Of a stretch of DNA of 64,000 nt, positions 41,575 to 52,166 are shown piece by piece. Position 1 is the stretch's first letter, and the number at the start of each line of letters is the position of its first letter. This DNA is from Rachicladosporium sp. CCFEE 5018. Lineage: Eukaryota; Ascomycota; Dothideomycetes; Cladosporiales; Cladosporiaceae. Under the pieces are notes generated by a model. It worked only from the letters and a program-made list of their open reading frames with translations, had not been told where the DNA came from and made no database searches. The position numbers and the translations under genes were made by a program. The stretch spans positions 724,037-788,036 of the forward strand of contig KZ111147.1 of assembly GCA_002077045.2 (NCBI GenBank), read 5' to 3'.

Positions 41575-43462
41575 GTTAGCTATCTCTCGTGGGGGCTTTC
41601 CAATGCTTCTATGCTGGTGTGAAGCTACTTAGAGAGAGCAGATTCTGCACGGCAACGCTTCGGAAGGAGATTGTAAGTCCTGCGTATGTGTAGGGCCACT
41701 GGCAGGAGCAACCTCAGGATGGGGCACGCTGCTTTTCACCGTAGCAGCTACTTTGGTATTAGCTCTACTAGGGACAGGCCGATATTGAGAAGCAGCGATC
41801 CCGCAGGTTGGTCGGAATGCGAGCTAACGCGAAGCAGTATGGCATAGCACTAGGTGTAGTTACAAGCGATGACGGGTATTTCCGCTGCTCAGTATATGAG
41901 TGTACCAGAGAAATCGAATTCCGGATACCACCTGTTACATACAGTCCAGACCATGGCGCTTGGCGGTGTAATGCGCTCTATCCCAATGCGGCATCCCGGG
42001 CTTTGTTCTTACCTCACTTCCTGTCGTCTCCTGTCGCTGCTGGATCATGATTCTGTTACAGTGTTCCATCCTGGTGGTCCCAACATCGTCGTCCAGAGAG
42101 CTCTTCACTCGTGCGAATCGAGGCTTGCTGGTCCATGGTGGAGGCTTTACCCTGCTCTGCCTCTTCCTATGCTAGGAGCATGACGACGGTCCTGCACTCT
42201 GTCCGAAGATGTGTGTACAGCTGATAAGAACAAACGTCCGCGGGTGATGGTATCGCCTCTGACGCGAGATGTGCAAGATGGTGAGTAAAATAAGGTCGTA
42301 TCTTCTCCGGTATCCTGCTTGGAGCTGGATCACCGATGAAAAAGAAAGCGCCAGTCGCTCTATGGACAAGTCAAGCAAGTCCGAGACATGCAAGCATGCT
42401 CTTTGGGTAAAGCAGTATGACAGTGAAACAACAACCCAGCCTGCGAAATGGCCTTTCACCGAAGTGTAGGCGAGTTAGCTCTCCAGGCGCAGCATGCGCA
42501 AGAAGACATTGGTAGGTGTCTGTCAGAGGCATTGTGGGTGTATACTTACCTTCAGTGATGGGTCCAGGGTCCATCTGGCCGCCCATCGTGTATGGCAGTC
42601 ATCCTCGCCCGTCGACTGTGGCCTAGGACTTGCTTGGAATCGCAAATCTGGCCACTCGGGCCCATCGGCTTCGTTAATGACCTCGAATGAGTTCAAGTGA
42701 CTCCGGCCTAGGGCTTGCATGGAATCGCAGATCTGGCCACTCGGGCCCACCAGCGTCGTCAATGACCTCGAATGGATGCCAGGGTGTGTCTGGATGACCA
42801 TCTTCCCGCTCGCAATCCCCGCTCGTTGAATCCGGCCTAATGTCCCCTGACCGGCGTCCACGCAGGCCACCCGCGTGAACAAGATCAGGCTGTCTTTCGA
42901 GCCTCAACACCACCGCGACTTGCGCATCCTGTACAACCCCAAGACTTGCGAAATCGAAGCAGTGCTGAGACAACGTGGCTCCGGCGAACCAACCGGTGGA
43001 CCCCTCTTACCACGCGCCATACCGACTGGCTTCCATGGGTACTCATTTTTCGCCACTTGTACCAGCCGGCTTCATCAACGAACTCAACAATATTGAGTGG
43101 AACAGAAGGGAAAGGGAAAGGGAGCGGGGTTTTGTAAACAGCGCGGTGGTCCGTGGGTGGGTGCTCCCGTCATGAAAGTTGCCGGAGAGAGCCTGAGGGG
43201 TCTCCCTGGGCAACGAGATCACGTCCGCCGTACGATCGAAGCTTCACTTACCCCACCACCAATTCAGCTCAAGTTCAGCTACTTTATTGCGTATTGCGCT
43301 GTTGTCTTCTGTCGCGCATTGCCAGAGAGCGCTTTCGCATTAGTAGAAGGTTGTTCATTCTGCAGCATCTCCTGTGAGGCGTTGTGCGCACCGCAAGCTC
43401 TCCGGCTCTGCGTATCAGAGCCCTACTTCGCCAACCCAGTCACCGAGAAGATCCTGCACGAC
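41575..43462. other. Intergenic region with a short tandem duplication
   Basis: About 1.9 kb between UGD and an orphan gene. It contains a pair of direct repeats (42620-42774). Further on, plus-strand frames around 42875-43140 read protein-like in two different frames (SFEPQHHRDLRILYNPKTCE, then shifted VDPSYHAPYRLASMGTHFSP and LVPAGFINELNNIEWNRR). Together these may be remnants of one broken gene or exons of an unrecognised one. I could not connect them with a start and sound splice sites. Confidence 0.45.
42620..42774. repeat. Imperfect tandem direct repeat, two units of about 70 bp at 85-bp spacing
   Basis: Unit 1 (42620-42689) and unit 2 (42705-42774) both start GGCCTAGG and share AATCGCA, ATCTGGCCACTCGGGCCCA and AATGACCTCGAATG, with a few substitutions. 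On the minus strand both units can be read as FEVI..A.GPEWPDLRF.ASPRP, but in different frames because 85 is not a multiple of three. That pattern could mean duplicated exons of a small gene or a recent local duplication of non-coding DNA. Confidence 0.7.
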
Positions 43463-45280
43463 ATGCCTCCGAGTGGGGTATCCTCGCTGAAGCGCCAGAG
43501 ACATGCGCAATACTCCGGCGTCCCTCGCTTTGTCACACCGAACAAAGCATCGGCCATCGCAAGTCCTATCGACAACGAGCCTAGCGAGGGTATCGTTGTC
43601 AGTGATGATGAGCCTAGCGAGGGTCTCATTGTCAGTGACGACGAGAACAAGACCAGCAATGGCGTTATTGTCAATGACGACGAAAACGATGAGGTCGACT
43701 TCACGCGGACAGACGACGTGTCTCCAATTCGTATTGTGCGCACCATCGAACCTGCATCTGCCACTGGGTATCGTGTCACGCGTTCGCCCGTTCTCAGCTC
43801 ACCATCAGGCATCGAGGACTCTGAACTGTATGGAGGTGATTTCGACAGCGACACGGGTAAGTGACGGGCTGCATCTCGGAGTGCTTGAAGTGAAGCTGAC
43901 TTCACTGTAGGCTTTGACGAGACCCAGCAGCTCATCCCGTCCGACTTTGGGGAAGGCTGCAGTGATGCTTCCTTCGTGGCGCCGTTGATCAGCGACGACG
44001 GAGGTGCAATTGAATGCGGCGGTGAGGATACAGTCACATTGGCAGGGAGAATTGACGAGGAGAGTGTGAATGGGAGCAGCGGTGCTGCATACGACGACTC
44101 TGCCTTTCTCACCGGTGCGATTGGGAGCGATGATCTTACCAAAGATGATGGTATGGGAGGGATGAGCGAATGGGCGAACGATGGGGCGGCTGGTGCTGTT
44201 GTGGTGGTTGCGACGGGGGCGATGAAAGAGATCCCCGATGCGACAACCTCAGATGAGGTTCCTACTCCAGGAGCACCCTCTGAGCCCCGTGTCCCGAAGA
44301 CCGACCCGGTCACTGCTGCAGGCTGGATTGATGCGGCCGATGAACAATTCCGAGGTGAGCAGGTGACCACCGACACCGACTGGATGGATCGCCTTGAAGT
44401 TCTGGTACCCGACAAAATCATCGAGGACCTTCACAAGCTCGCCTCTCACTTACCCAGGGAGCGCGCCTGGGTCATTCAGTATCTCATCACTAGCCGCAAA
44501 GCCACAGCACTTGCCGTCAATCATCTGAAGTCGCTCAGAGCCGGCACTTCGAATACGAGCGAGCAGCAGACAGATGCCATCAGCTCAGTCACGGCTGAGC
44601 AGCAGGCTACCTCAGAATACTTAGTCCTCAGTCGCAAAGCTACTCAGCTGGCCCTTCGATCCTTGCAGGATCAGAACATCCTCGACAAGGACATGCAGAT
44701 CAGCGAGTTCTTTTCCAAGAGCATGAAGTCGCTAAATCATGACATCAGCGCATCAGGGGTTGGCTCGAATGAACACCTTACTGCATCACCCAGGACTCCG
44801 GAGCGCATCATCAGTAAGGGCGGCGCGAAGGCTCGTACGACTGCGCCTGCATCACTGCTCAAGCTCAAGCAAGGCTGCACGGTGGTAAATCATGCCACTA
44901 AGCGGATGACTTCAGGGATGAGCCGCTCCGCGTTAGTCGCTGGCTCCATCACAGCCAGGGCATCAGCTCAGAGCGGCAGGATATGCAAGAAATCACTCAA
45001 GCGCTGCATCAAGACCTTGGCAATCACTTGCGCGACGTCGGTACGCGGACAGCGCATCATGGCCATCGCACTGCTACGCCTCACTAAACAGGCGGCTTCA
45101 TTCGCCGGCTTTGCTTCGGTCATCATCATGAAAGGCCTCCTCAAATTGACTGTGCATACCGCTACCGCAATCGCCTACATCCTTCGTATCGCAATCGTCG
45201 ACGCGCCACCTTCCATTCGGGAGTTTATGCACGACGTTATCGAGGAGGCACATGCACTTGAAGAGGCTCGCCGTCATTGA
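43463..45280 (+). CDS. Orphan protein with acidic repeats and a hydrophobic C-terminal region
   Basis: A 587-residue product from exons 43463-43856 and 43911-45280, with a 54-bp intron (GTAAGT...CTGTAG) that keeps the frame (DSDTG joined to FDETQQLIPSDFG). I do not recognise a family. Near residues 35-75 there is a short repeat of the type EPSEGIVVSDDEPSEGLIVS, then TSNGVIVNDDEN. Residues about 150-270 are acidic and Ala/Gly-rich. A duplicated helical motif occurs twice in the middle: QYLITSRKATALAVNHLKSL and EYLVLSRKATQLALRSLQ. The last 130 residues are basic and amphipathic or hydrophobic (ASFAGFASVIIMKGLLKLTV, then HTATAIAYILRIAIV), suggesting membrane contact without a classical helix pattern. 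The frame is open upstream of 43463 but the added residues have no clear start. Possibly lineage-specific. Confidence 0.65.
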
Positions 45281-45516
45281 GCGTCTCTCAATAACTGGTT
45301 ACATGGCTGTGCTACTTTGGACCGAGTCCCGGCAAACTGAGCGCACCATTGCGTCAGTGAGAGTCTCGCCCGACGCGCTCGGCATTCCGACGTCACCAGG
45401 TTTCCAATTACTGTTTGCCTCTCAGGGATAGTGCAAGAGCAACTTTCCACAGTCACGGCTGATCTTAGAGCACCGGAGAACGCATTCTCGTTTTATGTGA
45501 GAGCAGCAGTAGAGAG

Positions 45517-46523
45517 CTACCTACGACTGGTACCACCAAACCCAGTGCTTTCGTATCGACTCGAACTTGGCGGACTTGAAGAACTACCTCCCCCGCCACC
45601 ACGATAGCTCGGCGCGGGTCTGCCACCACCGTTACCGAACCAATTCGAGGGGCCTGCTTGAGCCGGTGCTGTTCGATTGCGATTTCCTAGATACGACGCT
45701 CCTGCTGCACCAGCAGCAGCGCCAGACCAGAAGCCTGGACGCCAGCCCTGCGCATTGGAGGATGAAGGCTGAGACGACCAGCTTTGCTTGCTGCGAGGCG
45801 GAGAGCGCGGCTCGTACGGTGGAGGCGGATCGTTGTCGTCGCCAGCTCCCCAACCTCCACCACCCCAGCCGCCGCCAGGTCGCCTGCGTCCAGCGTTTCC
45901 TCCTGCATTGCCGTTATTAGTGTAGACAGAGTAGACAATCAGTCCAATGATCCCTGTACAATATGTCAGTCTCGGATCGCCTCCCTTCACAGAAACCAAG
46001 CACCTACCAATAAACAACCCCCAAAACACAACCTGAAACAGCCGCTCCCCCAATCCCTTCCCCTTTCACCTCCACTACTCCCCTTCCCGAACAATCCACT
46101 CGGCTCCCGTCCATACTTCTCCTCCCCCTTCCCCGTCAACACCAACCGAAACTCAACCCCACAACTACCCCTCAACACATACTCGTCCTCCGGCCCCTCA
46201 TACCCCTCGCAAACCACCTGCGTGCTGCCCAACTTGAACTCCTCCGGCAGTTCAGCCTGGCAAGTCCACTCCACGTCCTCCTTGCCGTAGCCGCGGCCGG
46301 AGTTCGTGCAGCGCATTACTTCGACCACATCGGCGAATTTGGAGGCCGAGCCGCCGACGCATGTTAGTTGAGGGACTGGGGCGAGGCGTCGGGAGGTTGT
46401 GAGGCTGTTGGCGTGGAGGGTGAGGGACTTGACTGTGGAGAGAAGGATGGCTTCTTTGGGTCTTTTTGCGGCCAGGGATGGGGTGGCGGAGAGCAGAGCG
46501 GTGGGGAGATTGAGGGCGCGCAT
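45517..46523 (-). CDS. SARAF/TMEM66-like ER membrane protein, probable one-base frameshift
   Basis: Homologue of the store-operated calcium entry-associated regulatory factor, an ER membrane protein. The start at 46523 gives a signal-like N-terminus (MRALNLPTALLSATPSLAAK). The luminal domain is clear: ILLSTVKSLTLHANSLTTSR, VPQLTCVGGSASKFADVVEV, VMRCTNSG, VEWTCQAELPEEFKLGSTQV, VCEGYEGPEDEYVLRGSCGV and EFRLVLTGKGEEKYG. The membrane helix and tail lie in another frame: ERLFQVVFWGLFIG, a 54-bp intron at 45954-46007 (GTAGGT...GTACAG), then IIGLIVYSVYTNN. A Gly/Pro/Arg-rich cytosolic region (RRRPGGGWGGGGWGAGDDND, PPPPYEP) runs to the stop at 45517. No GT-AG intron joins the two parts without deleting conserved residues, so a one-base change in GAAAGGGG (46060-46067) is the simplest reading. 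Confidence 0.85.
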
Positions 46524-46926
46524 TGTGACAGTGACTTGATTGAGCTGGACAGTCCAAGTTTCAAAACGCAGCCCTGATCGTGAATGAGACTGTGATTTCT
46601 AGTCCAGTGACCAGTGGCAAAGTTGACTCGCAGAGCTGTGAATCGGAAACGTGTTCTTTACGAATTGGAAGGACTAGGCAGACACTATTGCGATCAGGTG
46701 TGTATCACAAGATGACGTGGATTTCACTCGGAAACCTGTTGGAACGGATGAATGTTAATTCACCTCTTTGTTCAGCGAAATCGCCGTGGACACGCCTCTG
46801 GCGGGCACGGTTGATGCGTGTAAGTGAACTCATGGATTGTGTACAGCCGCTAGCGCCCGGCTGGTTTGACCAATGACTGAACAGCAATGGATTGCATGAG
46901 ATCAATATTTTGTACACTGCATGTGT
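46524..46926. other. Intergenic region
   Basis: About 400 bp between the SARAF start and the 3' end of the SUN-like gene, both on the minus strand. It should hold the SARAF promoter. Nothing else seen. Confidence 0.5.
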
Positions 46927-49740
46927 CTATGGAGTCAAGCGCTCGCTAGTCACGAGGCCGGCGAGTGGTCTCTGCTGCGGGCTGTCCAGTCGCGTAATAT
47001 CCTCGGCGGTCTTAGGACTGAGATATGCATCGGTGTCATCCATATGCCCATTCACCCCTTCGTGCCCAATCGTGACTTCGTCAGGCGGCGTGTCTATCTC
47101 CACACCTGTGGCAGGCCCAGGTCCGGCGCTACTCACCGGCCGACTATCATCTGACACATCTCCATTGCCCATCATGTCCCCAGCGTTTCTTCTCAGCACT
47201 TTGCGTCGAAACAAACTGATTGGACTTCGGCTCTTTGCGTCCGCGGGGCTTTCTGGGTCACTTTCCATGCCAGATCGTGTCTTCAGTAGCATATGCTGTA
47301 GTAGTGGGATCTCCAACGCAGAGTACGGCCCACTAGTACCCACAGCCCCACGATTGAACAGGATCAGAGTGAGGCACATGAGCAGAAGCGTGGACTGCAC
47401 AATTCCCATTCGCTTCTGCCACACTAGCTCATCAGCCACAAGCGTCAGTCTCGAGGACAGGGCTAGCACCTCGCGTTGTGACTGCTCCCTCTGGCCATCA
47501 AGCTCCAGTACCGTGCTTTGCCAAAGCTGATCGTACGCCTGTCTGAAGCCATGCAGCTCAGTCATGATAGTATCGTTGACATGCTTGAGGAACGTCGTGG
47601 TAGTACTGATCTGTCGTTTCTCGACTTTGCTGAATGCATCACGAAGGATAAGACTCTGCGCCTCGATGTATTGCAAAGACAGCGTTGAATTGGCTTCGAG
47701 TTGAGCGAGGCGCTTGGACACAGACTTGAAGAAGGACTCTTGCGTGGCAGGCTGTGCGGGAGCAGATGAGGAGACCGGCACGGATGTGCGAGTGGTGTTT
47801 GTCGTAACATTGGCAGGTCTTGGCGATGGTGTTGGGGTTGTTGAGTTCTGCGGAGCGGCTGCGGATGATAATTGGATGTTCACAACGTCTGGGCTCGAAG
47901 AGCTCCTCGGTACTGAGTCGCCGATGGTGCTGGCGTTCGCAGACGCCACGCTCGTGGTGGGCGGATCGATGCTCGTAAGCGGTGTCGTTGGCATCACCTC
48001 GATCGATGTGGTCGACAAATTGCTGGCGATGTCCCGTGGCGAGGAGGACGCTGTGCTGTTCGGGGCCGAGACGGAAGCTGGTATGACTTCAGGACTTGGT
48101 GACGCCGTCTCAACTTCAGCCTCGGCGGTCGAGTCTGATTGCGCCATATTCCTTGTTGGAGTGCTTCTGGGAGCGCAAGTGGCAGCGTCGTCAAGCAGCG
48201 AGTCATCAACAGGAACGTCCATTGACACCGACGAAGATGTTGTGGTTCTAGCTTGAGCAGCTGCTGTCGTGACCGGTGAGGATATGACTGGACTCGAGCT
48301 CGCGACTACGACGTCTGAAGCCGGTTTCGTGTTGGGATCCACAGTTGGTATTGCCTGCGCAGTTGCCACGTCTCCCTGCACCGATGCGACTAGTGCTTCT
48401 TGTGCCACTGACACCTGAGGAGTTACTTCTGGCTCCAGGATCTCGTCGTCGTCTTGCGGCTCGCCCCTAGCAAGCTCCTCTTGATGTCGGAACTCGTCCA
48501 TCATCGTTGTGCCATGCACCCGCAGGAGACTCACGGGACAGTAATACTCGCTGCCATAATGCGTCAAGAACTCAATCCTGAGATATCGCGCCCAAATAAG
48601 CGGGTTTTCGATAAGGAATGCCTGTACTTCGCGAGTGTTGCGTGCTTCGAATGTACCCAGATCTTTCCACTTGTCGATCTTGACCGGGTACTTGTCAGAC
48701 ACCGAGATGCGAAAATGATGGAAAATGGAGCTGAAGAACTCGTAGTTTGCCAGCACCACTGTGTCGATCAGGATGTCATTGCAAAGTTCCACAATGATGA
48801 ACTTGTTCTTGGCGGCACATTTGTTTAGCAGGTAGCTGTCCTTGTTCTCGACCAGCACGGATGATCCTGACTTCGCCTCAGGGTTGGTCTTTAACATCGT
48901 CGCGGCACAATCGAAGGAGGCATAGTTCGTCCGTTCCTTGCACGTCGTACCAGCGTCTTTTGACCGCAGTGCTGGCTGTGCTTGAGACGTAGGCACTGCA
49001 GGAGCATCGCCTCGACTTGCACGTTTCGACGAGCCGACGCTATCTTGGTCCTGAGATTGGCCGCTGCCGAAGCCGGAAAAGTCCAGCTCGATTTCGCTCT
49101 CCTCCCCAAGAGTGTCAAGTGCGTTGCTGATCACTGGCCGTCGACGATTTGGGTCGATGGACTGCACGCGGCCGGCAAGATTCTCAGGCGACTGACCGAC
49201 CTTCGCCAGATTCTGCTTCTTCCACTCGTCGAACGAGAGGAAGTGTGCGGTGTCGAGTGGTGAGTCGGTTTCAATATCTTCAGCTGCTAATGTAGTCGAA
49301 GTCCCAACCTCCGATGTGCTCGGAGTGCTGACTGGTATAGAGCCATCCGAAGTCGAGCTTTTCGGTGTCTCTGTAGGCAGAGCAGTCGCTGTCGAGCTGC
49401 TGCCATCTGTGACATTCGATGCCGAGGTGGAAGACAGCGAGCTTGTGACGGTACTTGTCGAAGTCACATTTTTGGATGCGCTCAATAGAAGAGTAGTGTT
49501 GTAGGTCGAGACACGATCGGTCCTGAGGCATTGCTGTGGTAAAGTATGGGTGATGTAGTTGGCCGTCCGGCTGGGACAAGTGGCGTTCCCAATCCAAGAA
49601 GAGCTAGCTATCGAAGAAGACGACGAAGGAGTCGCATTGTTTGCCAATGTGATCGTAGTCGTCTCGTCATCACCACGAGCGGACGCGAGAAGTAGTAACA
49701 GCAGGGGACCCAGAAGCCGAGATCGCAACGGCCTGGGCAT
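46927..49740 (-). CDS. SUN-like domain protein of ER/nuclear envelope (Slp1/SUCO type)
   Basis: A single-exon 937-residue membrane glycoprotein. The start at 49740 gives a signal peptide (MPRPLRSRLLGPLLLLLLAS). A Ser/Thr-rich luminal region with many N-glycosylation sites follows (SSSSSIASSSWIGNATCPS). The SLP1 entry motif is FLSFDEWKKQNLAK. The SUN-like jelly-roll at about residues 290-430 includes NYASFDCAATMLKTNPEAKS, SSVLVENKDSYLLNKCAAKN, KFIIVELCNDILIDTVVLAN, YEFFSSIFHHFRISVSD and YYCPVSLLRVHGTTMMDEFR. A long Ser/Thr-rich stretch precedes a coiled coil (FFKSVSKRLAQLEANSTLSL) and a membrane helix (IVQSTLLLMCLTLILF). In yeast Slp1 acts with Emp65 in ER protein folding. The open frame extends to 50178 but the extra residues lie across the promoter and first exon of MTO1 and precede the signal peptide, so I exclude them. 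Confidence 0.9.
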   Translation of the reverse strand: MPRPLRSRLLGPLLLLLLASARGDDETTTITLANNATPSSSSSIASSSWIGNATCPSRTANYITHTLPQQCLRTDRVSTYNTTLLLSASKNVTSTSTVTSSLSSTSASNVTDGSSSTATALPTETPKSSTSDGSIPVSTPSTSEVGTSTTLAAEDIETDSPLDTAHFLSFDEWKKQNLAKVGQSPENLAGRVQSIDPNRRRPVISNALDTLGEESEIELDFSGFGSGQSQDQDSVGSSKRASRGDAPAVPTSQAQPALRSKDAGTTCKERTNYASFDCAATMLKTNPEAKSGSSVLVENKDSYLLNKCAAKNKFIIVELCNDILIDTVVLANYEFFSSIFHHFRISVSDKYPVKIDKWKDLGTFEARNTREVQAFLIENPLIWARYLRIEFLTHYGSEYYCPVSLLRVHGTTMMDEFRHQEELARGEPQDDDEILEPEVTPQVSVAQEALVASVQGDVATAQAIPTVDPNTKPASDVVVASSSPVISSPVTTAAAQARTTTSSSVSMDVPVDDSLLDDAATCAPRSTPTRNMAQSDSTAEAEVETASPSPEVIPASVSAPNSTASSSPRDIASNLSTTSIEVMPTTPLTSIDPPTTSVASANASTIGDSVPRSSSSPDVVNIQLSSAAAPQNSTTPTPSPRPANVTTNTTRTSVPVSSSAPAQPATQESFFKSVSKRLAQLEANSTLSLQYIEAQSLILRDAFSKVEKRQISTTTTFLKHVNDTIMTELHGFRQAYDQLWQSTVLELDGQREQSQREVLALSSRLTLVADELVWQKRMGIVQSTLLLMCLTLILFNRGAVGTSGPYSALEIPLLQHMLLKTRSGMESDPESPADAKSRSPISLFRRKVLRRNAGDMMGNGDVSDDSRPVSSAGPGPATGVEIDTPPDEVTIGHEGVNGHMDDTDAYLSPKTAEDITRLDSPQQRPLAGLVTSERLTP

Positions 49741-50053
49741 ATCTTCGCGGCATGGTCGATCCAGCAACAACCAAGGATGAAGTTGTGGTGTGACTGACGC
49801 TTCTCGAGACGCCAGAGAATCGCGGTAGAAGAAGAAGCCTGATCTTAGTACTTCAACAAGATCCCGCGGTAGAGAAAGAACCTTGATGAAGCATGTCCAT
49901 ATGTGAGACGGTCGACGTTGCATCCTGTCGGATGCCGGAAGTGAACTTCCACGAACGCCTGGCCCGAGCGTCTCGAATCGCACGTCGAAGGCGAAAGGTA
50001 GGCAAATCCATGTTCTCCGTTCGCAATACCCATACGCGTTTGCTCTCGTGGCA
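49741..50053. promoter_or_regulatory. Divergent promoter region of the SUN-like gene and MTO1
   Basis: A 313-bp interval between two outward-facing start codons. Both promoters are expected here. The minus strand is open in one frame throughout, probably by chance. Confidence 0.45.
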
Positions 50054-52166
50054 ATGTTTGCCATACGAGCGCACGCTCTTTGGGGCCATGCGCCTCGTGT
50101 GAGGTCTGCTGCAGTCCTCAGGCGCACCTTTGCGACTGTGACAGACCTCCCAATTGATGCTCGGTAGGTCACGTCCACTTTAAGCGCGGCATAGCTTATA
50201 CTGATGATTCGATAGCCCAGCAGTAGATGTAATAGTCATTGGCGGCGGCCATGCTGGTTGCGAGGCTTCTGCAGCGGCCGCGCGAGCAGGCGCAAGGACG
50301 ACTCTCATCACGCCCTCAACAGAGAACTTGGGAGTATGCAGCTGCAATCCCTCACTAGGCGGCATTGGGAAAGGGACGATGATGCGAGAGATCGATGCGC
50401 TGGATGGGCTCGTGGGAAAGATCACAGATAAGGCTGGCGTACAATTCAGGATGCTCAATCGCAAGAAGGGACCTGCAGTGTGGGGACCCCGAGCACAGAT
50501 CGATCGCAAGCTTTACAAGAAGCACATGTCCGAAGAGATACTCTCGTATCCCAATCTCATGGTCAAGGAGGGAAAGGTGGCAGATATCGTTGTGGACCGA
50601 TCTCGAGAGTCAACAGTGGAGGGCAGGCATGGCAAGATTACAGGAGTGCGATTAGAGTCCGGCGAGGTGATCAATGCAAACAGTGTGGTGATTACCACGG
50701 GCACCTTCCTCGGTGGCGAAATCCATATTGGTCTTGAAGTCTTCCCCTCTGGCCGCATGGGCGAAGCTGCCACGTTCGGCTTGTCCAAGTCCCTTCGAGA
50801 AGCAGGCTTTCAGCTCGGCCGGCTCAAGACAGGCACCCCCCCTCGCATAGACAAGAAGACTATAGACTACTCCAAGCTGCAAGTCCAACCTGGCGATGAC
50901 CCTCCAACGCCATTCTCCTACCTCAATGATCGCGTAGCAGTGGAGAAGCAGTTGGATTGCTACAGCACGCACACGAACCCGGCAGTCCACGACATCATCC
51001 GCGAGAACCTCGACAAGAGTATACACATCCGCGAGACCGTGAAAGGACCGCGATACTGCCCTTCGCTAGAGAGCAAAGTCATCCGATTCCACACCAAGAC
51101 ACAGCATCTCGTCTGGCTGGAGCCGGAAGGCTTCGACTCAGACCTCGTCTACCCTAACGGTATCTCCATGACAGTGCCGCCGGCTGCGCAAGAAGCCGCC
51201 GTCCGTGCCATGGAAGGGCTGGAGAATGCTGTGCTGGTTCAGCCCGGCTACGGCGTAGAGTACGACTACATCGACCCTCGCGGGCTGAAGTCCACGCTCG
51301 AGACAAAAGCCATCTCGGGGCTCTTCTTGGCGGGGCAGATCAACGGCACGACAGGGTACGAAGAAGCCGCCGCGCAAGGCATACTCGCGGGGATCAACGC
51401 CGGCAACGCCGCCGTAGGTCGGGAGCCTTTCACGATGACACGCGCGGACAGCTATATAGGCATCATGGTCGATGATCTCGTAACTAAAGGCGTCTCGGAG
51501 CCGTACAGGATGTTCACCTCGAGATCTGAGTACCGCATGTCTGCGCGTGCTGACAACGCCGATCTCCGCCTCACAGCAAAAGGCCACGCCGCAGGAGTCA
51601 TCTCCTCAAGCCGCTGGCGACACTTTAGTGATACGAAAGCTCAGCTGGACTCACTGCGTGAGCTTCTCGAATCACACTCAAGTGGCTCACAGTCCTGGAT
51701 TGCCAAAGGCCTTCCAGTCCGGAACGACACCCACCGACGCAATGCCTTTGACCTTCTCGCCTCCTCCTCGATCACCACATCAACGCTACTGCCTCTCATC
51801 CCAGCCCTAGCTTCATACTCACCCGTCTTACTGGCTCGGATGGACATTGAAGGAACGTACGCGCCATATATCACACAGCAGACGAGCACCGCTGCTTCCA
51901 TGGTGCGTGATGAAGAGCTGAAACTACCAGGCGATCTTGATTACGAAAGCATCAGCGGACTAAGCTTCGAGGAGAAGCGAGCACTCGAAAGAGTTCGGCC
52001 AGAGAGTGTAGGGATGGCGAGGCGAGTGGAAGGAGTCACACCCACGGGAGCGCTAAGAGTAGCTGTGTACGTCAAGGGCATAGGACGAAGGCGGGAAAGG
52101 GAAAGTATGGTAAAGGAGTCGGTGGAGGGCATGGGGATCAGCGAGGAGGGTTTGGCAGTGGCCTAG
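50054..52166 (+). CDS. mto1: Mitochondrial tRNA-U34 modification protein MTO1 (MnmG/GidA family)
   Basis: A 686-residue FAD enzyme that with the Mss1 GTPase installs carboxymethylaminomethyl-uridine at the wobble position of mitochondrial tRNAs. Exons 50054-50163 and 50216-52166; intron 52 bp (GTAGGT...GATAG). The first exon encodes an Arg-rich mitochondrial presequence (MFAIRAHALWGHAPRVRSAA). The FAD motif is VIVIGGGHAGCEASAAAARA, followed by CSCNPSLGGIGKG and the conserved GPAVWGPRAQIDR. Other landmarks are TTGTFLGGEIHIG, RLKTGTPPRID, GPRYCPSLESKVIRF, QPGYGVEYDYIDPRGL, GLFLAGQINGTTGYEEAAAQ, GIMVDDLVTKGVSEPYRMFT and SRSEYRM. The C-terminal helical domain has ESISGLSFEEKRALERVRPE and TPTGALRVAVYVKG. 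The final 213 codons are repeated beyond the assembly gap at 61024-61664. Confidence 0.95.
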
